Position numbers and translations under genes: made by a program
Notes under the pieces: generated by a model
Told to the model about the DNA's origin: nothing
Databases searched by the model: none
What the model saw: the letters and a program-made list of their open reading frames with translations, nothing else
Part shown: piece after piece, positions 46,634 to 56,024 of the stretch
How positions within the stretch are numbered: the stretch's first letter is position 1
How the letters are laid out: each line of letters starts with the position of its first letter
DNA from: Plumapathes pennacea
Lineage: Eukaryota > Cnidaria > Anthozoa > Antipatharia > Myriopathidae
Reading direction: 5' to 3'
DNA length: 64,000 nt
NCBI GenBank assembly: GCA_964036295.1
Contig: OZ038463.1
Coordinates: forward strand, 4,331,274-4,395,273

Positions 46634-46668
46634 TTGCGCAGCAGTACAAACTTTGTACTGCTGCGCAA
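46634..46668. promoter_or_regulatory. Perfect 17-bp hairpin upstream of the astacin TATA box
   Basis: TTGCGCAGCAGTACAAA and TTTGTACTGCTGCGCAA are exact reverse complements separated by one C. The palindrome lies about 40-80 bases upstream of the astacin TATA box, in a position expected for a proximal promoter element or a dimeric factor site. It may also be a chance relic of a foldback element. Confidence 0.6.
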
Positions 46669-47795
46669 TGAACGGAGTTTTGTTTTTTGTTTGTTGCACT
46701 CGTTTTACAAGCTGTCGCTTTTGTTGGTTGAAGTTTCGGTTTTGGACAGCTGTCTAAATTAAACTTCGATCTCCGTCCTCAAAATTAGCCCAACATAGGT
46801 ACTAATATTGAGAACGTCATTAGTGTGCCACACCTCCAGGAGTTGAAACTGTGTACTGCGTAGTCCGGCGCAGAAACTAATAACTTTAATGCAATCGAAC
46901 TTGGCGCACCAGAGATTCAATAATTTTGCTGAACTAATCAAAGTTCTGAAATACGTTCTACAGCTGCGCAATCTTAGGATATGTCGGCACATTTTACCGA
47001 GTACAGCTGGCCAAAATTGAACCTGAACAAATGCAATGTGTACAGTCAGACAATTTAGAAATCTTCCAACGTCTCAATTGTTCTCACAGTGAGACTTATG
47101 AACAAGAAGTATAACTGAACAACGTGCATTTAGTTGATGGCCTACGTTTTTCACGTTTTGCACAAAAGTGCTCTTCAAAAATGTCCGTATCTGAGGAATC
47201 CGATTAGTGTGCTGCAAATATCCTATAGGCAAATCTTTATCAGGCACAGATCGAAGGACTAATTGTGTAAATATAAAATATATTTGTGCGGGAAATCAGC
47301 TGACATGTAAGACTTACCATTTTTATTATATTCCACTCTGCCTCTCACTCAAGGCAAAAAAGAAAAAAAAAATAGAAAGAAAACTTCTAGTTTCTAAAAG
47401 TTCTGCACACAACGTGGGGTGTATTTTTTATATAAACACCGGCGCCACTGTCGGCAACAGAGAATTATACTACTAGATAACCAGAATGATCTTGTACGCT
47501 GAAGACGGGATTTGCTTTCAGTTGATGCTCCTTTCTCGCAGTCTGCTTGGCAATGACACTGAGACCAATCTGATGTCGGTTGGTGGTAAGAAGTCCTGCT
47601 AAATCCATCTAAATATCGATGATGCAGTATAAATTGATCATTATCGGCACTGAAAAGAATATTCAATGCAGTGAGCACACATAATGATACTTCAGCTGGC
47701 CTGGAGTTGAGCACAAAGAAGGTGTCTGAATGTAATGCTCCTTAAAATTGCAAGCGGTAGCTACCAGAGATATCAGTTTTTAAGCTTCCAACAAC
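46669..47795. other. Intergenic region between the astacin gene and the CLN3-like gene
   Basis: No supported gene. Several short frames on both strands lack family features. It contains the distal promoter of the astacin gene and the 3' end of the CLN3-like gene. Confidence 0.35.
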
Positions 47796-50562
47796 TTATA
47801 GCAAACACGATTCTGTGGCATTCCAGCCGTGGATAGGTCTGGTGAAGCAGTAATTCGGATCACTTGCGGTGTCGACACAGTGCAGTCGGAGCCGCGGCTC
47901 CAAGTAAACGCCAATCAGACCCGCGCAAATAATACCGCACGCCAAATTGACCACTACAAACGCGCGGGAAAACTCCTTTCGCGCAGGATCCAAGTCTTCC
48001 CCCGCCGATGCAAATGCATTTGTATAAACGCCACCCATTGTCAAGCCATTCAAAAAAATGAAAGGGAAGACGAGCCAGACGTTTGGCAACAATCTGTACC
48101 ACGAAAACAGCAGTAAAGACATCAAATTCAGCAGGAGAACGGTGGTAAAGAGCCAATACCTTCTCATTAGAAAGTCTCTTTCGGGTCTGATTAATCGTCC
48201 AATATTTGCGCATGACCTTCCCACGAACTCTCCAGTAGTGAAACACACCATGTAGTAGACGTAGTGGTTCCGTGGATCTAGAGATGTAGATGGAAATGCA
48301 ATGGTCGTGACGATTGCTTGCATTGTCAGATACCCGAGAAAAAAACTCTCGAATACGTTGAGGAAAAGGGGAAGCAATTTCCAAACCACGCACAACTTTT
48401 CCTTACAAGACAAGCGCGTATCGTGTATTTCTGAATCCACAGCGCTGTATTGGACATCCTTGCGGCACGTCGCGCTTAAATACATTCGCGGCAATCTTTC
48501 TTTGGCCAGAAGGAAATATGACAGGATGTACAGTAGAGGCAGCGCCGCGGCGACTAGAATTGTTGTCCTCGGCGAGAAACAGGCCAAGGTGGTCATACCT
48601 GAATAAAAAACGAGACCAGGAATTTTTCTATCAATTTCCAAAGATATATAGCAGAACCTACCGTAAGCGGCCACCATTGGTTTAAGTGCTAGTGGTCGCT
48701 TAAGAGGAAGCTTTCTTGATTACATATGTTAGCGTATTGTCTGGTCCAATTTCTGCAAGGGAGTTACCTCTTATTTTTAGAAAAATACTCACCGAGTCAC
48801 CGGTAAACCTTAAAGGTGGTCGCGCGGTCGCTTATAACAAGTGGTATATCACAAATAAAGTAATTAAACCCAACTCGGTATTTTGGCTGGTGTAGACAGT
48901 GACCTCTAGCAGATACTTGGCAAAGTTTGGCAGCCATATCTTTTGAATTGAGCTGTACTCTAGGCCGAAAATCTTAAAATTCACATGACTTGTGACGTCA
49001 TCACCTAGCTGTCAGATAGTCCCAAAAGATACCCAGCCAACTTTGTTGGTCAAACTGAATCCTTTCGAGAAGTTTATTACGTTTTATTACCAAGTGTGTC
49101 TACGACAGCTCGGTTTATCACGCGACCGCATGTTATTAAAGTGCGACAGCTTTCTTAAAGTGTGACAAATGTTCTTACAAAGTGCGACCACGGGGGGGGG
49201 GGGGGGGGGGGGGAGGGGGGAGGGTACATAGGTATGTGCCGCCCCAAAGGGTATCATTTTCAGCATTTTAGTCTGAAATAGGGTATCAATTTTAGCCTTT
49301 GGTGTGGAATAGGTTCGGAGATTTTGATATTTGGTCTGAAATAGGGTCGCAATTGCACATTTTGGTCTGAAATAGGGTCAAAAATCGCAAATTTTGGTCT
49401 GAAATAGGGTAAGGGTTTTCAGTCCCGGGCGGCACACTCCCACCCAAAATTTTGAGGAGTATCCCCCCCCCCCAGGGGCTACCACGTTACAAAGTGCGAC
49501 AATAGAGCTGAATCAGTGCTTTACTACAACCTTTCCGCTCCTTATTTGGCATGGTTACACCAGGATAGCACAAAACTTGCATTGCAAAGGGCGAATTGTA
49601 AAACCAGCTAAAATTTGCATGCGGTTGACATCTGAACAATGACTCCGTCGTTTTTTAACGGCACTCACGCATTAATTCATCTTTATATTAGCTAAACATG
49701 AAAAACTAGTGGATAATACAACTCAAAACCACGGTTTACTGTTAGTCAAATTAGAACACTCGACGAATCTCCCAAATCAATCTCAATAATCCCAACTTCA
49801 AAGACAAAAAGGGTATACCTCCCACCGCACGAAGAGATAATTTATGATAAAGATAATTTGAATTACACTGTCTTTTAAAGCTCCCCACGCCAAAATACAC
49901 ACTTCTCTAGAGCGGCGATGTGTATACTGCTCAGCAACAAATGTCAACATTAGCAGACGGAGCTGAAAGATACTGTAATCATATGCTACCATATTCTAAT
50001 TGATCGTATCTGTAGTACAGAAAAACATTTTGTTGTGCCCAGTGTAAAATAATTAATTCTGATCGAAAAGGCTGACATTGCCGTGATTCTGTGTTAAAGT
50101 TAGCCGCTTACCTGAGTAAAACAGTGGTCCCGTGACAAAACCTATACCTGTTCCCATAGAAAACCAATAGATTGTAGTCTCTTCGTAGAAAGCTGACAGC
50201 CCCGCGAACGTTACTTCTGCTGTACTGTGTCCGACGGACGTGACGGCCAATGCAGCGAGTCTGACGTGTACATCTTCAGCGAGAGCGATCGTCACCAAAC
50301 CACCAGTGAAGCAGAAACAGAAGAAAGGCCACCTAAGCACTACTGGTACACTTTGCTGAAAACACGGAAAAACCATCGCTATGACAAAGTGAGGTCCATA
50401 GTTCACCATCAGAAACACTGTCGTGGGAATGAACGTTCGGGACAAAATGTCCTGGGCAGCAGATAATTTGATGGCAGTCTCAACCATAAGTGTAAAGCCA
50501 AGCAAACAAAAAGCCAAATGGTTTCTGCTCAACTTGGTGGCGTCGCTTTCCTTGCCAGCCAT
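47796..50562 (-). CDS. CLN3/battenin-like lysosomal membrane protein, two exons
   Basis: Minus-strand exons 50562-50112 and 48598-47796 join in phase 1 (TTTTACTCAG/GTAAGC to TATTCAG/GTATGACC), giving 417 residues, close to human CLN3 (438). Translation starts MAGKESDATKL; a TTG-initiated extension upstream is ignored. CLN3-type features seen: NHLAFCLLGF then LSAAQDIL near the N-terminus, STAEVTFAGLSAFY in the middle, SMGTGIGFVTG, and VWLVFPFIFLNGLTMGGVYTN then RKEFSRAF near the C-terminus. About ten hydrophobic segments are present. CLN3 proteins are polytopic proteins of lysosome and endosome membranes, linked to Batten disease and to clearance of glycerophosphodiesters. The C-terminus (ESCLL) is not a CaaX box, unlike human CLN3. 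It appears more divergent than vertebrate CLN3 and may be a lineage paralogue. The intron carries a G-run repeat. Confidence 0.85.
49190..49478 (+). repeat. G-run/C-run flanked repeat with GGTCTGAAATAGGGT units
   Basis: A G-tract at 49192-49225 opens the element and a C-tract near 49465-49474 closes it, with ATGTGCCGCCCC and GGGCGGCACAC inside each end. Three close copies of TTTGGTCTGAAATAGGGT, plus two degenerate ones, fill the interior at about 37-base spacing. Related to 22990-23255, 51060-51388 and 56955-57400. In the CLN3-like intron. Confidence 0.82.
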
Positions 50563-51059
50563 TTGTACTTCGCCCAAACTGTGTTCTGATAACTTTCCTG
50601 CTGTGGGCGATAAACTATTTGCCGTGATATGAATATTTGTCCCTCAAGCAAATCGCTTGATTAGTTTCAGTGCACTCGATTCTGGAGTGTAGATGTTCAT
50701 TCAGTCCACGTTTGCTTTTCTGACAAGACAAAAATGTGGGACTAGAGATTTTGATCGGCTACAGTTGAAACATAAGCGGCCACCCTTGGGGAAATGGCAA
50801 GTGGCCGTTTAATAAGGATTGGCTGCTTGAGGATTTGTCAGAATTTGCATAAGACGTGGTAGAAACGTTACTTTATTTGAATGCGAACACGCTTGGAGGC
50901 TTGTGAAAACTGTTGCATAATTTGATAACACATGTGTGTCTGAAAGATTTTGATCAGTCGTCACCTTTTTCAGGCTCTTATAGCTGTCATCACCTTTTTC
51001 AAAACAAAGCCAAAACTGCTTGTATTAAAATTTTCGTGGCCGCTGAGTGGGGTAAAAAC

Positions 51060-51388
51060 CCGGGGGGGGGGGGGGGGGAGGGGGGTACTCGATAGATAAT
51101 TGGGTGGGGGTGTGCCGCTGACGCTATCAAACCCTGACCCTATCCAAGAGGCGAAACTGTAAAATGTGATACCCTATCTAAGACAACTCACATGAATTTT
51201 TGACCCTATTCGAGGTGGACGATATTTGTTTGGTGGGAAATGTCATGACCGGGCTCATGACTCTGTTCAAGACCTGAAGCGTAAAATTATATACCCTGTT
51301 TTAGACAGAGGACCCTGAAAATCATACCCTATCCAGCGGCACACCCCCGTATAGCAAATATAGGGGAGTACCCCCCCCCCCCCCCCCC
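51060..51388 (+). repeat. G-run/C-run flanked repeat, copy 3
   Basis: Starts with a G-tract (51062-51086) followed by GTACTCGATAG and GTGTGCCGCTGACG. Ends with CAGCGGCACACCCCCGTATA, GGGGAGTACC and a C-tract (51371-51389). The interior has ACCCTATCCAAGA, CCCTATCTAAGACA and ACCCTGTTTTAGACAG units. Confidence 0.85.
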
Positions 51389-51394
51389 GGGGTA

Positions 51395-51530
51395 AAAGCA
51401 ACCGCTTAATAGAGGTGGCCGCTTAATAGGGGTTACATTTACAGTATTATCCTGACAATAGTTTCGAGACTTTGATAATTGGCCGCTTAATAGGGGGTGG
51501 CCGATTAATGGAGGTTCAACTGTAGTACGC
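51395..51530. mobile_element. MITE remnant, GGCCGCTTAATAGGGG family
   Basis: ACCGCTTAATAGAGGTGGCC, GGCCGCTTAATAGGGG, and the end GGAGGTTCAACTGTAGTA. It abuts the G/C-run repeat, indicating nested insertions. The ACAGT-containing end is as in the AACCCCGCTATTTCG family, so both are probably pogo-like. Confidence 0.65.
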
Positions 51531-52640
51531 ATATTACATTTTGTTACAATTTATAATAAATTGCCTCCAAACGTGTTTGTATTTAAATAAAGTAACAGAT
51601 TTCGGCCACTTGCCATTTCCCCGAGGGTCCCGCTTAATAGAGGGTTCGACTGCATAATAACCAATGCATTTTTAACTTGTGAATGCTCGGTCGATGCCAG
51701 TGTAATATTTTGGTAATTCCGCTGACCAGTGCATAAGGCTTGCGGAGGCGAACACATGGTAAACAAAACGGCGGCCTTTGCGGCTCGAATGCCGCGACTG
51801 AGAATCTCAAAAAAACGATGAACTGATCTTTCATGTTTGGAGTCCTTCGAATCTCAAGGCACGAGCTCTCGGAACTAAATTAAAACCGAACTGCAGACTT
51901 CATATGGATTTTTAAAGATAGGGAAAAGTTACAGTACAGTAAATGTTGTGTCAAAATGTTGATATAAAGGGCCTCAGCCAATTACAGTCTAGAAATGTGT
52001 AAAAAGATCTGGCTAAGTTTGATTTCCAACATAAAAAACGTAACAAATGAAAAGAAAAACAGGCAAGTAGCACTTTTAGGTCAAATGAAACTAATTCTCT
52101 GCTCAAATGAGTCAGATGGAAGTGGGTTGTTATTCGTCCAGCCCACACGGGCTAATGACGCCACGGCCGAAGTCCCTAGTTTACCTTTTGTGTTTAGAGG
52201 CGATACAGCGTCGTTAGCTTACACTATTATTCAAGCGTGAAATGCGATTTTATAGAATCCCATACAAATCTCTATTATTAGTGATGACCGATTAGTCGTG
52301 ACGTCATCAACCCGTGTGGGCCCTGTGTTCCCAAACATACGAATGAGGTAGGGTCGATCACCGGAAATGCCTGTAATGACGTTTTCTCGCGAATTACCAT
52401 AAAAATGTAATTAAAGATCAAACAAACACTTGTAAATAACGCCACTGCGTTTCCAACACAGTTGCAGGGAACGGGAAATGCCGCGGGTTCCCCAAATTGT
52501 TTGTCATAATTCTTCATATTTTTAGGTCACTCTGAAAGATCGCATTCAAAATCGGCGTCTCTCGAACAGATATCCGGCTTATCAGCTCTTTAGGCTCTTC
52601 AACGGTCTCGCCAGCTTGATTTCTGTCTCATCCGAGGATC

Positions 52641-53831
52641 ATGTCACTCAGCACGTGGCAAAGTCACGAGAACTTTCGTACGATTCCAATTCCGCTCACC
52701 GAAACGTTCCCGATGACAGAAAACCTTGTTGTTGATGAAATACCTCGACTGGCCAGCAGTCATCACAGAGGAAAACTTTCGCAAGTTCGTTCTAATGAAG
52801 TCGTGACTCAGCCGATAAACAAGAAGAAAGGGTACTTAACGGTTCAGCTCCCGAGGGACAAAGAGAATATTGTTGCCAAAACATCAATTAAGGACTTTGT
52901 TTTGCCGCAAGTCGATACATCAATCGGCTTGAGCCGTAAAGAGAGAAGTCAACAGATTCGCACAGTGATGTCGTATAAATCCATCGGATCGGGAATGAAA
53001 GCTGGTATGATTAAAGAACACAGCGTCACAAAGGGACATCCCAATGCTACACAGTTCAAGGGAGCAAAACCGATGGTAAAACCCGTTCGGAGAGTGAAGT
53101 CGGATACGAGTAACCCTAGACGTACTGAAGAAAAAATCACAAAGTCGAACAAGAATCTGGACCTGAAAAAGGTCTCCTCGAGTGTGAGCACGCTGAGAAA
53201 CCAGCGACCAGCGATAAAAACAACAGGAGAACTGGCGGCCAAACCTATTCTGTTATCAAAGAGAGCAGAGGCATCTGCAAGCTACGACAAGAGGACTAAA
53301 CTGGGCACACAACTGTCAAAAATGAGCGAACCGTGGAGTAAGCCAAAATTGTCACCCCTCCCTTTGAGAAGAAACAAGAGAGGCATCGCTTACCTACAGA
53401 GACCGTCCAGTACAAGGTCAACCCTCTCTCACGAGGATTTTAATAGACACCGTTCGGCGTCAGAACCAGTTCGCGTTCAGGTGCCATCGACGCCGAAGGA
53501 TCATCAAGCTTCCAAGAAAGAGACCGGAACAGCGGCGGCTAATGCCAGCGAGACGAGCTTGCCGACTATCACAATCGACGAAATTTTCCAGTCGTGGAAA
53601 GTGACTCCACCTAGGGGACGAGCGGGTACCCTCAATTCCGACCCCATGGAACATCTGAGGCGAGACTGGGCTCTGTCGAATCCCGTGAAGTCAAATCCTT
53701 ACGAGGAAGTGAGAAACTGTCGTTATCTGAGACCGGGGAAATCTGACGAGGCTTGTGCCGAACAGTCGCACTGCTCCTGCAACTCCTGTGAACATGCTGA
53801 CGGGCTAAGAAAGAGTCCATACATAAACTAG
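52641..53831 (+). CDS. Uncharacterised basic, disordered protein of 396 residues, single exon
   Basis: I do not recognise the family. The frame opens with ATG at 52641 and stays open for 396 residues without introns. Composition is rich in Lys, Arg, Ser, Thr and Pro with few hydrophobic clusters, so most is likely disordered. There is no signal peptide or membrane helix. Points of note: repeated basic/Ser motifs (RRVKSDTSNPRRTEEK, KPKLSPLPLRRNKRG), a possible short helix TITIDEIFQSWKV near residue 310, and a C-terminal cluster of cysteines (CAEQSHCSCNSCEHADG). The ending SPYIN follows the cysteines. The base composition is more GC-rich than the flanks, and codons look used normally. It could be a cytoskeletal or ciliary linker protein, but that is a guess. 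Confidence 0.75.
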   Translation: MSLSTWQSHENFRTIPIPLTETFPMTENLVVDEIPRLASSHHRGKLSQVRSNEVVTQPINKKKGYLTVQLPRDKENIVAKTSIKDFVLPQVDTSIGLSRKERSQQIRTVMSYKSIGSGMKAGMIKEHSVTKGHPNATQFKGAKPMVKPVRRVKSDTSNPRRTEEKITKSNKNLDLKKVSSSVSTLRNQRPAIKTTGELAAKPILLSKRAEASASYDKRTKLGTQLSKMSEPWSKPKLSPLPLRRNKRGIAYLQRPSSTRSTLSHEDFNRHRSASEPVRVQVPSTPKDHQASKKETGTAAANASETSLPTITIDEIFQSWKVTPPRGRAGTLNSDPMEHLRRDWALSNPVKSNPYEEVRNCRYLRPGKSDEACAEQSHCSCNSCEHADGLRKSPYIN

Positions 53832-54725
53832 AAACGAAAATGTATAAACTGCGTACAAGCGCTGATAAAAGTCTATTCATGAATTGACGACATCCCAGCA
53901 TGTCATGGGACACTGGCCGAAGAAACTTGCGAATTTAATGTGATTTTGACAGTCATTAACAAACATAGCTGTGTATTTTCCGGACACGAGCTAAGTTTGA
54001 TATTTGTGTTGTGTTGTTGCTGTTGTTTTTTTGACTGGGTTACGGAGACATGGGCAATATAAAATAGTTTCCGAGGGCTCCTACATAGCTCGGGGTGTTA
54101 ATCAGTGTCTATGCGCATGATGACTAATGTTGTAAAATATAACAAGAAATATTCTTATCTGACAAAGTCTAACTTCTGCAAGGTATATATCCAATGTTCT
54201 CTCTGTACAAATGTTCAACAAATAAAATTATTGTTCTTTTATGATCAATTAACAAGTCTACACTGTCGCCCTGCATTATTGCATCCGTAGTGATGAATAG
54301 TAATTGAATAGAGATTACAGCTATCAAAAATCCATAACGAAAACACGAATTAGTCTAGTAGTAAATACACTTTTAAACAGACTCTTATAGAGTTTACACT
54401 AATACTGAAATGGAGATAAGTGCATTCTCCTGTCCGGTGCGCGTGACCCGCTTGCACTAAGCTGATCAAACCAGTGTCGGCTCCTACGCAGGTTGCAGAA
54501 TGAATCAAGGCCTTAGAGGATTAGACATTGGGGCAAGAGTTGATGAAGAGTGTTCAACGGAAGCGGGAGCGTTCTAGTGACGTCACTCACTGTCAGGTGA
54601 TAAAATTTCACTTCGTCAGCAAGCCCCGTTTTTCTTTTGCACAGCTTATGTTAGAAAATGCATTGAACCAGCTAATAGGTGAATATTGAGTCCAAGTGTT
54701 GAGTATTTTTGCCTAAGTACTCAGT
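53832..54725. other. 3' flank of the orphan gene
   Basis: AT-rich, with AATAAA at about 54221 that could end the orphan transcript. No other gene recognised. Confidence 0.45.
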
Positions 54726-55701
54726 GTAGCCTGCAATGCAGGCGTTCCGGTTCGTTTTCTGGTAAAATTCGTTCGGAGTGGGATCGGGGCGAGGAAAAAG
54801 CTGCGGAGAGGAGGGGGGCGGGGGTGGGGGGAGGGAACGCCTGCCGCCAAGGTCTGTTATTTTGACGAACGCCTTGAATTAGCCACGCTTACGTTAACAT
54901 CGCACCTGTCAAAACAAACCAATCAGAACAACGTGTTTCTTTTTAGATTCCAGGTCGGAAAACCGAAATGCTAGCGAAATTTGTAGACTGTGAGTCAAAT
55001 TTGGGAACATTTTTGAACCCAGGAAACAAAGCTATCTTTCTTCGGAAAACCTTTTCAAGAAACAGAAGAGATTGTCGGGTAGTTGTTCTCGCCGATCTTT
55101 GCCAAGCTGTTAACGCGTGGGCAACCTTTGTGGCCGAAAGTTTCGTAACTTACACAACTTGTTTGAAACGAGTTTGTAAGCCGAATCAGCTGTAAACATT
55201 GGCACGCCAAAAAAATCAAACGATGCAAGTGGGAAGCGCACAGACAGGGGTCAATCCGTTCCTATCGACACGGCCTCTGAAATTTGGTCTTGCACTATAC
55301 TTTTGAGAGGACAAACGACGAGAGCACACGAAGGTTTCTTTCTGATAGCTTGTTTCTCTCTTCGTAAAGACCACACAAATCCGGTTTCAGCGAGGTCAAA
55401 CAAAACATCGTTTAGAGCGCTTTCGAAGTAAAGATTGGCCATCATTTGATATCCGGCCATCCTTTTGATTGACAAGTGTTAGTGACGTTTGACCATGCCG
55501 CGCCAATCAGCAACTCCGTTCGTGGGCGAACGGAGTTTCGCAAAATAACAGGCCTTGGCGGCAGGGCGTTCCCTCCCTCCCCCTCCCCCTCCCCATTTTA
55601 TTCCGGCATCCCTTCCCCCTCCGCAGCTTTTGCTACACCCCAGTCCTACTCCCAAAACAATTTTGCCTGAAAACGAACGGGAACGCCTGCATTGCAGGCT
55701 A
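54726..55701. mobile_element. Foldback element with GTAGCCTGCAATGCAGGCGTTC ends
   Basis: The outer ends TAGCCTGCAATGCAGGCGTTCC and GGGAACGCCTGCATTGCAGG plus CTA are inverted. Inner arms GGGAACGCCTGCCGCCAAGG and CCTTGGCGGCAGGGCGTTCC also pair, as do TGTTATTTTG and CAAAATAACA. A G-rich stretch left (54810-54835) faces a C-rich stretch right (55570-55620). AAGTACTCAGT (54715-54725) and AAGTACTGAGT (55702-55712) flank it as a possible 9-11-base target duplication with one mismatch. The interior 75-residue frames show no transposase features. Fragments of the same ends occur near 25965 and 36778. Confidence 0.82.
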
Positions 55702-55789
55702 AAGTACTGAGTCTGAAGAGCGTCACACTGCTGGCGAACACACAGTTTTGTGCAAAGACCGCTGACTCAAACAAACACGGGGTGTCCTA

Positions 55790-55984
55790 ATGGTCACCAA
55801 TTTCTGGAGTAAAGAAACTTCTCACAGGCCGAGTTTACCAGAATATACTCTTGACCAAAATTACTGCATCGGGGCCAGGGGATATCTGCGAATGCCATAT
55901 TTCAAGTTTATGCTCGACGAGGCTAACGGACTCCCACCGAAGATTCCCGTGATCTCTCGGAACCGCCGAAAAAGACTCGTGTGA
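55790..55984 (+). CDS. Possible 64-residue small protein or upstream ORF just before ANKMY2
   Basis: ATG at 55790 opens a frame with a protein-like, unrepetitive sequence (MVTNFWSKE, GYLRMPYFKFMLDEANGLP, ending NRRKRLV). It stops 40 bases before the ANKMY2 start codon. It could be a separate short microtubule/ciliary-type gene, an exon of an unseen transcript, or an upstream ORF in the ANKMY2 leader. There are competing frames on the other strand. I do not recognise the family. Confidence 0.35.
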   Translation: MVTNFWSKETSHRPSLPEYTLDQNYCIGARGYLRMPYFKFMLDEANGLPPKIPVISRNRRKRLV

Positions 55985-56024
55985 TTCGGTTCCAGACCTC
56001 ACTCGGGCACCCGAAGAGACGGAA

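Larger units (their letters stand above)
50563..52640. other. Intergenic region with several MITE fragments
   Basis: No supported gene. Near 50749-50830, CTACAGTTGAAACATAAGCGGCCACCC...GGCCGTTTAATAAGG, and at 51395-51525, repeated GGCCGCTTAATAGGGG ending GAGGTTCAACTGTAGTA, belong to one CAGTTGAACC/TTAATAG family. The sequence at 51600-51650 (CGCTTAATAGAGGGTTCGACTG) is another end. A fragment of the TTAA foldback lies at 52050-52130. Near 52140 and 52310, GCCCACACGGG and CCCGTGTGGGC face each other with TGACG inside both, suggesting a short palindromic element. The promoters of both divergent genes also lie here. Confidence 0.6.
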
